A stretch of 64,000 nucleotides of DNA from Bosea sp. (in: a-proteobacteria). Its GTDB lineage: Bacteria > Pseudomonadota > Alphaproteobacteria > Rhizobiales > Beijerinckiaceae. The notes below the pieces were generated by a model that saw only the letters and a program-made list of their open reading frames with translations, did not search any database and was not told the origin of the DNA. The position numbers and the translations under genes were made by a program. Position 1 is the first letter of the stretch. Every line of letters begins with the position of its first letter. Location of the stretch: assembly GCA_023910605.1 (NCBI GenBank), contig JAAVVV010000001.1:734698-798697 (forward strand). The letters run 5' to 3'. Shown here piece by piece: positions 17,342 to 24,400 of the stretch.

Positions 17342-17573
17342 CGGGAGCCACAGGGTCGAATGTGATGCGTCGCTCGTTGGGTCGCTCAGGAAATCGCAAC
17401 CCCCAGCGCGCGGCGATCTCTTCGCTGCCCGCGTCGTCGCCGGTCAAACCGGCCTCAATCCAGTCCTGCTGATAGGCAGGGTTTCGTCGCAAGAACTCCC
17501 AGGCAAGGTCCCTTAATTGGGCGGTTTCGAGGTCCGCATAAGCGGCCGCGGACCGCCAGTCGCGTGTCGACAT
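17238..17573 (-). CDS. DUF6499-type regulator domain, probable 5' part of frameshifted gene
   Basis: A 111-residue product whose first 70 residues match the 'transcriptional regulator domain' head of ICE DUF2285 proteins (DLAWEFLRRNPAYQQDWIEA). After ITFDPV the reading frame enters APGAERRHADLIGFTA, which looks unnatural, and it stops inside the overlapping DUF2285 frame. The change of character coincides with the point where the other frame becomes protein-like. Some ICE regulators of this class are joined by programmed frameshifting, so a functional fusion made by ribosomal shifting cannot be excluded. Confidence 0.7.
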   Translation of the reverse strand: MSTRDWRSAAAYADLETAQLRDLAWEFLRRNPAYQQDWIEAGLTGDDAGSEEIAARWGLRFPERPNERRITFDPVAPGAERRHADLIGFTAILVASIAGCATGCDFSSLRQ

Positions 17574-17674
17574 GGCGTGCTCCGGATCTTAGCGCGAAGC
17601 CACAGCCTCGCGGATCAATTCAAGAAGATTCGATTTGCTTGAGAGGCTTGGGAGTCCCCCTTTTAGCAACAGGC

Positions 17675-17691
17675 GTTGCTTTGCAAGCAAC
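17675..17691. promoter_or_regulatory. Short inverted repeat upstream of the DUF6499 gene
   Basis: GTTGCTT, TGC, AAGCAAC: a perfect 7-bp dyad in the 124-bp gap between the two DUF2285-type genes. It could be an operator for a local regulator or a weak terminator for the gene ending at 17698. Confidence 0.35.
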
Positions 17692-17697
17692 ACGCAT

Positions 17698-17964
17698 TCA
17701 ATGCAGGGGCGATTTGGCGAGAAGGTCACGATAGCCCGATTCGGTCATCCAGCGCGCTCTCGCCAAATGGCTGTCATGCACGCGCTTGGCGCGCTCGCTG
17801 TGCGTGGCTGGATCGAGACCGAGCACGATGCGCGCCACCTCACGCCAATCGGCGCCCTCGGCTGCCGCATCGAGCAGACGCAGATAGATGACCGCATGCG
17901 CACGGTCATAGTCGGTGACGGTCGGCGCCCTGGGCGGCTCGTCCTGAAGCGCAGGCGATGTCAT
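17698..17964 (-). CDS. Small DUF2285-type protein
   Basis: An 88-residue protein with the DUF2285 C-terminal pattern (AVIYLRLLDAAAEGADWREV, RMTES-like GYRDLL end). ICEs of this type usually carry a second, short DUF2285 protein at this place, thought to act with the first in controlling excision. The ATG at 17964 is preferred over the ATG at 17976 because GGAGGG lies 5-10 nt before it. Divergent from the XRE regulator gene across a 186-bp control region. Confidence 0.8.
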   Translation of the reverse strand: MTSPALQDEPPRAPTVTDYDRAHAVIYLRLLDAAAEGADWREVARIVLGLDPATHSERAKRVHDSHLARARWMTESGYRDLLAKSPLH

Positions 17965-18099
17965 GAAGCCCTCCATTGCGAAGCCTACAACGAACTTTGC
18001 TACGAAACGATCTCACAAGGCCGCGGTTCACACAGTTGCTTGCGTCCTGTTGCGGTTGCGCCGGGAATGCTCGCGGAAACGCCAACGCAGAACGCGGAT

Positions 18100-18130
18100 A
18101 CATACTATAGAAGATAAACTCATAGTGTGT
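18100..18130. promoter_or_regulatory. Candidate operator dyad of the XRE regulator
   Basis: Imperfect inverted repeat ACATACTATAG / CTCATAGTGTGT separated by an A/T-rich 8-bp spacer, 20 bp upstream of the XRE start and in the divergent promoter region. Placement fits autoregulation of the XRE gene and repression of the divergent DUF2285/DUF6499/AlpA/repA genes. No clean -35/-10 pair was seen. Confidence 0.45.
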
Positions 18131-18150
18131 AGAGCGCCGACGGTGCCGCA

Positions 18151-18417
18151 ATGGATATGCGGCGACTGGTCGGAAGGAACGTGCGACGAATCAGGCTCGA
18201 GATGGGCCTGACGCAGGAGGCGTTCGCCGAGAAGACCGGCTTCAGCCAGCAATATCTGAGCGGCATCGAGCGGGGCGTGCGCAATCCGACAATCGTGACG
18301 ATCTTCGAGCTCGCGACCGCCCTGGGCGTGTCGCATGTGCGGCTTGTCGAGCCGGACGGCGAGAGCGACGAGGCGGCGAAGCCGCTGCGCCATGGCGGAC
18401 GCCGCAAGGCGGGCTGA
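18151..18417 (+). CDS. XRE-family helix-turn-helix regulator
   Basis: An 88-residue Cro/C1-type repressor made almost entirely of one helix-turn-helix domain (VRRIRLEMGLTQEAFAEKTG then QQYLSGIERGVRNPT). It is one of the few plus-strand genes in the backbone and stands divergent from the replication/transfer operon, the usual position of an ICE quiescence regulator. It ends at a strong convergent terminator. Confidence 0.88.
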   Translation: MDMRRLVGRNVRRIRLEMGLTQEAFAEKTGFSQQYLSGIERGVRNPTIVTIFELATALGVSHVRLVEPDGESDEAAKPLRHGGRRKAG

Positions 18418-18453
18418 TCGGGCGTCAGACGCGCGGCAGCGCGGAGCGTGCGA

Positions 18454-18482
18454 AAGCGCCCCGCTGGTGAGGCGGGGCGCTT
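18454..18482. terminator. Bidirectional terminator between XRE and DUF736 genes
   Basis: Perfect 11-bp stem AAGCGCCCCGC with GCGGGGCGCTT around a 7-nt loop, located 36 bp after the XRE stop and 14 bp after the DUF736 stop in the convergent gap. The A/T ends give only short T runs on each strand. Confidence 0.75.
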
Positions 18483-18496
18483 GGAGGCGGAACTCC

Positions 18497-18814
18497 TCAA
18501 TCGCCGTTGCGGGAACGGTTCTGGCGGGACCAGATCAACTCGTATTCGCCGCCCTCCATTTCGAAGAGGTTGGCGAGGATCGGCGCCGGGAGCGAGGGGT
18601 CATCCAGCTTGACCGAGAGATACTCGCGGCCTTCGTTGGAGGTCTTCTTCCAGGCGGCGCCGATTTCGGCCCGGCCGGAGAAGATGCGGTAGGCGGGGGC
18701 CTTGTCGCTGGTCTTGTCGGTGGGCCGGACCTGAACCTTGGCGTCGAGGGTGAGGGTCGATACCGTGCCGGTGAAGCCGTCGCCGGTCTTGGTGAAGGTG
18801 CCGATGGTCGCCAT
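18497..18814 (-). CDS. DUF736 family protein
   Basis: A 105-residue DUF736 protein. These small proteins are conserved in alphaproteobacterial ICEs and plasmids and have no established role. Seen: the typical opening MATIGTFTKTGDGFTGT and the block REYLSVKLDDPSLPAPI. The ATG at 18814 has GGAG 9 nt upstream; the frame is open further but without support. It has a long structured leader (18840-19031) shared in architecture with the DUF2493 gene. Confidence 0.88.
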   Translation of the reverse strand: MATIGTFTKTGDGFTGTVSTLTLDAKVQVRPTDKTSDKAPAYRIFSGRAEIGAAWKKTSNEGREYLSVKLDDPSLPAPILANLFEMEGGEYELIWSRQNRSRNGD

Positions 18815-18839
18815 GGTAGTGTCTCCTGTCTGTCTCTCG

Positions 18840-18858
18840 GGCCGCGCCCATCGCGGCC
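18840..18858 (-). promoter_or_regulatory. Proximal leader hairpin of the DUF736 gene
   Basis: Perfect 7-bp stem GGCCGCG / CGCGGCC with a 5-nt loop, 26 nt upstream of the DUF736 start. It corresponds in place and sequence to the hairpins before the DUF2493 gene (20960-20976) and within the AlpA leader. Confidence 0.55.
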
Positions 18859-18935
18859 TCGATGGCGATCGGCAGGCCGGAGGCGAGCGCCGACGCACTC
18901 CATTGGAGCCGCAGCGCAGCGGAGGACGGCGAAGG

Positions 18936-19031
18936 CGGAACTTTCTTGGCCATCGCGAGGAATGGCGGCGATCCGGGGTCCCTGCGCGACCTGTCGCGTG
19001 GGGTGGTCCCCGCCAGGGGAAGAAAGTTCCG
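18936..19031 (-). ncRNA. Structured leader element, copy A (upstream of DUF736)
   Basis: Outer 12-bp perfect arms CGGAACTTTCTT (18936-18947) and AAGAAAGTTCCG (19020-19031); inner arms TGGCGG (18963-18968) and CCGCCA (19010-19015). The conserved unpaired blocks CGCGAGGAA and AGGGGA match copy B at 21054-21141. Arm bases differ between copies but pairing is kept. It lies about 120 bp upstream of the start codon on the minus strand. It could be a regulatory RNA, a protein-binding DNA site or a structured attenuator; the type is inferred. Confidence 0.6.
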
Positions 19032-19044
19032 GTCCGCCGTTGCG

Positions 19045-19418
19045 GCCGAGGCGATCGAGGCGTCAGCCGTCCTTCGGCCAGATCAGGCCATCCGAGGCGG
19101 CGTGGGAGCGCCCAGGGGCGCCGACCCGGGGCACAGATGGCGACTGTCGGAACCAGCGATCAAGAGGCGAGCGCCACCGGTCGTGGTTTCGGCGGCCCTG
19201 GCGCGGACAAGGGATGAGGCGTTCCGAATCGACAAGACCGGCGACAAGGCTGGTCCATGCGAGTTGTGTGATCAGGCCCGCAATGTCGCCGTGGAAGTGA
19301 CCTCTCCCACACCGCCCGAGTTCAGGTCAGCCGTGGCGATCGCTCGTGCTCCGGCGGAGGCAGAAGCGCGACTAATGGCGGTGGCGCAGGAAGACGCTTC
19401 TGGTCCCAGTTGTGCGCG
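19045..19418. other. Gene-free region
   Basis: About 370 bp between structured element A and the membrane-protein gene. Long open frames cross it on several strands but none has a start, ribosome binding site or recognisable domain. In related ICEs other accessory genes lie at this place, so this may be deletion scar sequence. Confidence 0.4.
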
Positions 19419-19871
19419 CTACCGTCCGCTGTCTGTGGGCGCACGACCCCTAGCGCCCGTATCCGGCATGGGCGCTTCACCCAGCGCGAAGAGCTGCAGC
19501 ACGGCGGAAACGCCCGCCGCCAGCCCGCCGATCGATGCGAAGATGATCCGCCAGGCTTCGGACGGCACGCTGAGCGACGCAACACCGAGCATGACATGAT
19601 ATCTAGCGATAGCCGCCGGAATCCCGAAGCCGAGCGCGAGCGTCATGCGCACCGACGGCAGGCGGATATTGGCGAAGAGTATCCGAGCGAGCATCAGCGT
19701 GGTGACGCCAGCGGCACCGCCGGCGAGGATAGCGCCGATTGGTCCCGCGCCGGTGTCCATCGCCCATATGAATGTCTGCATGCCGACGAAGACCGGCGCG
19801 GCGACGACGGCGAGCTTGAACAGCACGACCACCGCGACGACGATGCCGATAATGCCCAGGACGACGCTCAT
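19419..19871 (-). CDS. Hypothetical inner-membrane protein
   Basis: A 150-residue protein starting MSVVLGIIGIVVAVVVLFKL, with about four hydrophobic segments (residues 2-25, 42-65, 75-95 and 108-130) and a short polar C-terminus. The ATG at 19871 follows GGAGG by 5 nt; the frame extends upstream but would cross the DUF2493 gene. The family is not recognised. It lies 133 bp after the DUF2493 gene, with two strong hairpins in the gap. Confidence 0.72.
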   Translation of the reverse strand: MSVVLGIIGIVVAVVVLFKLAVVAAPVFVGMQTFIWAMDTGAGPIGAILAGGAAGVTTLMLARILFANIRLPSVRMTLALGFGIPAAIARYHVMLGVASLSVPSEAWRIIFASIGGLAAGVSAVLQLFALGEAPMPDTGARGRAPTDSGR

Positions 19872-19927
19872 GGCAGCCTCCCACGTTCCAGTGGTGTCGA
19901 TCGACCCCGCACGGCGCTGATCATGGC

Positions 19928-19986
19928 CGACAGGCGACCCAGGCGGAATCGCCTGTCGATGAACCGAGGCGACATCGCCGCCTCGG
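19928..19986 (-). promoter_or_regulatory. Tandem hairpins between DUF2493 and membrane-protein genes
   Basis: Two perfect stems in series: CGACAGGCGA / TCGCCTGTCG (19928-19958) and CCGAGGCG / CGCCTCGG (19964-19986). No T tract follows either. They may attenuate transcription or stabilise the DUF2493 mRNA. Confidence 0.55.
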
Positions 19987-20004
19987 CGTGAAGAGAACGG
20001 GCGC

Positions 20005-20937
20005 TCATCGCGCCCGGAAGTCCATAAGCGGGATGCCGAGCTTCTTCGCCTTGTCGACGAGATTGTCGGTGACCCCGGAGCCCGGGAAGACGACGAGGCC
20101 GAGCGGCAGCGTGTCGAGGAGCGCATCGTTGCGCTTGAACGGGGCGGCCTTGGCATGAATGGCCCAGTCAGGCCTGAAAACGATCTGCGCGACCTTGCGG
20201 GCGTCGGCCCAGCAGGCGGCGATCTTCTCGGCGCCGCGTGGCGTGCCGCCATGCAGCAGGACCATGTCGGCGTGCTTGGCGTGGACGCGGTCGAGCGCGT
20301 CCCAGATGCGGCGGTGATCGTTGAACTCGACGCCGCCGGCGAAGGCTATCTTCGTGCCCTTCGGCATCAGCGGTTCGAGATCGACGCGGCGCTTGGCGGC
20401 GATGAAGTCGCGGCTGTCGATCAGGGCCGCCGTCATGGTGCGGCGGCTGGTCAGGGAGCCCGAGCGTGGTCGCCAGGTCTGGCCAGTGTGGACCTCGTGC
20501 AGGTCGGCGGCGGCATCGCGCATGAACTCGAAGCTGTTCCTGCGCTCGATCAGGCTCAGGCCTTGCGCGATCAGTCGCTCAAGTTCGACCGAGCGGACTT
20601 CCGAGCCGTCCTGCTCGCGTTGCTTGTGCTTCTGCTCGTCTTCGTTGGCGTCAAGCGCGCGGCCAATGCGGTCGACCCCGCGATGGAAGAGGTTGACCAC
20701 TGACCAAAGGAGATCGGAGAGGTCCGGCTCCAGTCGTGTGTCGGAGAGCGTGGCGGCAAGCGCGTCGAAGATGTCGGCGATCGCGCCGCCGAGCCTGTCG
20801 GCATCGGGCAGCGGTCGCGGATCGGGTTCGTCGTCGAAGGGTCGATGACCATAGAGTTGGAGTTCGTCGAGCAGGCTTGCCGTGCTCAAGACGGCGCGGG
20901 CGTCATGGGAGTGATCGGTGGCGAAACAGTCGTTCAT
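20005..20937 (-). CDS. DUF2493 domain protein (SLOG-like nucleotide-binding)
   Basis: A 310-residue ICE backbone protein. The C-terminal third is DUF2493, a Rossmann-like SLOG relative (KIAFAGGVEFNDHRRIWDAL, then MVLLHGGTPRGAEKIAACWA, then LGLVVFPGSGVTDNLVDKAK). The N-terminal 150 residues are acidic and helical. SLOG domains bind nucleotides or nucleotide-derived ligands; the role in ICE biology is unknown. The ATG at 20937 follows GAGGATG. It carries the same two-part leader architecture as the DUF736 gene. Confidence 0.87.
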   Translation of the reverse strand: MNDCFATDHSHDARAVLSTASLLDELQLYGHRPFDDEPDPRPLPDADRLGGAIADIFDALAATLSDTRLEPDLSDLLWSVVNLFHRGVDRIGRALDANEDEQKHKQREQDGSEVRSVELERLIAQGLSLIERRNSFEFMRDAAADLHEVHTGQTWRPRSGSLTSRRTMTAALIDSRDFIAAKRRVDLEPLMPKGTKIAFAGGVEFNDHRRIWDALDRVHAKHADMVLLHGGTPRGAEKIAACWADARKVAQIVFRPDWAIHAKAAPFKRNDALLDTLPLGLVVFPGSGVTDNLVDKAKKLGIPLMDFRAR

Positions 20938-20959
20938 GGCGGCATCCTCGCTTGGCGGA

Positions 20960-20976
20960 CCGCGCGACATGCGCGG
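20960..20976 (-). promoter_or_regulatory. Proximal leader hairpin of the DUF2493 gene
   Basis: Perfect 6-bp stem CCGCGC / GCGCGG with a GACAT loop, 23 nt upstream of the start codon. It matches the position of the hairpin before DUF736. Confidence 0.5.
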
Positions 20977-21053
20977 CCTTCAGGCGATCTCCACGCCGGA
21001 AGGGGCGCGGGCCGGCACCCTCAGGGCCGCAGCGTCAGCGGAGGACGGCGGAG

Positions 21054-21141
21054 CGCGGCTTTCTTGTTGCGCGAGGAATGACGGGCACGACCGTTTGGCC
21101 CGAAGTCGGCACGCGTCGCCCGTCAGGGGAAGAAAGTCGCG
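21054..21141 (-). ncRNA. Structured leader element, copy B (upstream of DUF2493)
   Basis: Outer arms CGCGGCTTTCTT (21054-21065) and AAGAAAGTCGCG (21130-21141), inner arms TGACGGG (21079-21085) and CCCGTCA (21119-21125). The flanking block CAGCGGAGGACGGCG and the internal CGCGAGGAATG are shared with copy A. It lies 117 bp upstream of the DUF2493 start on the minus strand. Confidence 0.6.
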
Positions 21142-21431
21142 TGCAGCCGTTGCGGGACCGGGCCGTCTCCGGCTTGATCGCCCTCTTGAAGGCCCGTGGC
21201 GCTCGGTTGGTGCGACAAGCGCCACGGGACTCCCGGCAACTATGGGGCCGTTTGCGGACGAGAAGCAGTCAGATCGGAGTACCGACAAAGCCGAGCAAGC
21301 AATAGCTGATTTCGGGTTCTTGCCCATCGCGTGCGAAGATGGCAGCCGAAGCTGACGCTGACAGCTTTGTTGCAGATTCGACTAGTGCCAGTAACTTCTT
21401 GGACAAAGCTATATCGTGAACGGGGGGGCAA
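21142..21431. other. Gene-free region before the STAND NTPase gene
   Basis: About 290 bp without a gene. It should hold the rightward promoter of the large NTPase, but no convincing -35/-10 pair was found. A run of seven G residues lies about 3 nt before the TTG start and may serve as the ribosome binding site. Confidence 0.35.
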
Positions 21432-24400
21432 TTGACTAGCGAAAATCCGCCTACATCGAGAAGGCACGCAGGTGGGCAGGCTACGGAAGCGGGGATGGCT
21501 TTCCAGGCCGAGGTCGGGACGTGGCTTGCCGCTCATTTGCTGGCGCGGATGCCGGTTGGCGGACGCTTCGGCCTCGCAAACACCGCCTTGCCGGTCGCGA
21601 TCCATCTCGAAACCGGAGATGGGCTCGATGACATCCGTTTGGTCCAAGACGACGCGAGCCGCATCGACCTGCAGAGCAAGACCAGCGCCGGGCTTGCCAC
21701 CAGTTCTAAGAGCCCGCTCGGTAAGACCATCAGCCAGCTCGTTCGCGTCATTATCAACGCCCGAGCTACCGGCGTCGCGGTCGATCCGGCGAAGGGGCGC
21801 GCCATATTGGCAGTTGCCGCTGGTGCACCGCGGACACTCGATGCGCTGGAGCGCGGGTGCCGCGCATTCGATTTAGGCGGCAGCTGGGCAACCACCAAGG
21901 CCGGGCGGTCGTCGGCAGAGCGCGACGCACTCGATCTGTTCGAGACCCATGTGCGGACCGCATGGACGACGCATTCCAGCATGGCGCCGACCGACGACGA
22001 ACTGGTGACGTTGGCGCGGATGTTCCGCATCGTTCGCTTCTCGATGAGCGAGGGCGAGGACAATTGGCGCGAGGCCTCGCGCCTCCTCGGCGCGCGGCTC
22101 TTTGGTGCCGAAGCTGCCGGGGACGCGACCTTGCGCGAATTGAAGGGCATCATCCGCGGCATGATCGCCAGCGGCGCGCCTGGGGATCGCGCCGGCCTGC
22201 TGCGCGAGCTTCGCCGGCTAGGCCATAACGACGTCAGTGCCGCCGACTATACCGCCGATCTTGAGCGCCTGTCGGCCACAACCTCGGCCGAACTCACCCG
22301 TCTCTTGGGACATACGCGCCTGCCGATCGCTGGCGGCATCCCGATCGCGCGGGCCAGCGACGGGCCGCTGGGCAGCGCGGTCAACACCGGCTCCCTGATC
22401 GTCATCGGTGAGCCCGGCGCTGGCAAGACCGGCGCGTTAGTCGCGCTGGCGCAGACACGCCGTGCGGCGGGTGACACAGTGGTGTTCCTCTCGGTCGACC
22501 GCTTCCCTGGCGTCGCCATCGCCGCCGATCTCCAGTCGGAGCTGGGTTTGGCGCACCCGCTAACCGAGGTGCTCGCCGCGGCGCCCGGCGCTGGGCGCAA
22601 GCTGCTCATCATCGATGCGCTTGACGCGGCGCGTGGCGGTCCGGCGGAAGACGTCTTCGCCCAACTGATCGAGGTGCTTGGAGCCTCGGCTCCGGATTGG
22701 ACTGTCATCGCCTCGATCCGCACGTTCGACTTGCGCAACGGTCGGCGGTTTCGCGACGCAATGCCTGGCACCCCGCCCGAACCGGCCTATGCGGAGACGG
22801 GTCTTGCCAAAGTGCGGCATTTCCGGGTGCCGCGGCTCGCGGACGAAGATCTCGACGCCGTCGGCATCGCTGACTCTTATCTCGGCGCACTGTTTGCCGC
22901 CGCACCCGACAAGCTGCGCGACCTACTGCGCAACGTCTTCAACCTCTCGCTCGCCGCGCAACTGCTCGCCGATGGCGCAAGCCCCGACAGCATCCGTACC
23001 GTCGCCACGCAGTCCGACCTGATCGACGCTTATGAGGACCGCCGGCTCATAGGCACACCGGCGCGTCAGGCTGCGTCCGCCACGGTCGCGGCGATGGTCG
23101 CGCGCCGGCGTCTCGCGGTGCGCAAGGTGGTTATTGGTCACGATCAGGTCGACGCCGTTATCCAGACCGGCGTACTCGCCGAGTCTGGTGATCTCGTCAG
23201 CTTCGCTCATCATGTACTGTTTGACCATGTCGCCGGACGCTTCTTCCTCGAATGGGATGATCCCGCGCGGCTGATCCCACAACTCGGCGGCGACAGCTCG
23301 ATCGCGCTCATGCTCGCGCCGTCGCTGCGCTTCGCGATCGAGCGGTTGTGGCGCCAGGATGCTGACGGCAAAGCGCAGGTTTGGCGCTTGGTCGCAGACA
23401 TCTATGCTGATCCGGCGGTCGATCCAGTCCTCGCCAATGTCGCTCTGCGCACAGCGATCGAGCGCGTGGGCAAGTCAGCCGATATCGCGGGCCTAGTCGC
23501 GCTGATAGCGGTGCGCCCGAGTAACGACGCTCTGGCGACGATGCTCTCGCGGCTCGCACGCTTCGTCGGCCTGGCGGTTGAGGCGGCAGGGAGCATAGTG
23601 CCGGACGAAGCTCTAGCCTGGGCGATGGTCGCCGACGCCGCGATCGCAGCGGGCTCACGCGACCTTTCCGACGCCACGCGCTTCCTTCTCCTCACTCTGT
23701 TCGACAAGGGCGACCTTGCCGCACCCGCACTGCTCGGCGTGTTCAACCGCGCCGCGCGTGCGCTGCTCGCCTTAGCCTGGGCCGCTGATCCGCCGATGCA
23801 GCAGACGGCGACCAACGCGATCCGCTTCGTTGGCAAAAGCTTCTCGGCCGATCCCGCCGCATCGCGAGCATTACTCGACCGGATGCTCCGAGAGCCGCAT
23901 TTCTCCGCTCTTGCCGACAAGGAAGCGACCTGGCTGTCGGAGCAGATCATGCCGATCGCACGGGCCGACGCCGATTTCGTGATCGAGATATACCGTACAC
24001 TCTATTCGCGCGACATCACCGACAACAGCACCTCGCTCATGGGTGGTGGGCGGATCATGCCGTTCACTTCCAGCCGCAGCCAGGATTACCGTCACTGTCG
24101 TTACGAATTGGGCCGTCAGGTCACGGGCCTCCTTGAGTTGTCGGTGCGGCTCGGGACGCGCGCAATAGTAGAAGCATCACTCGGCGATACCGATCGCGTG
24201 ATGGGCTTGGGGGACTCTCGAAAACAGGTTGTAGTGTCGAGCCGTGCGCCTTTTGACCTGCTCGGCCGCGATCGTGAATACAAAGCCTGGGACGACACCG
24301 AAGAACGCCACGGTACGCAGGACGACGGTGTGCTCGCGCAGCTCGTTACGCATTTGCGCAGCTGCTCGCTTGGAGACTTTTCCGAGACGGTTGAGGCAGC

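Noticed and set aside
18335..19300. A 321-codon plus-strand frame across the DUF736 gene and its leader
   Set aside because: No domain, opposite strand to DUF736, and it crosses the terminator and the structured element.
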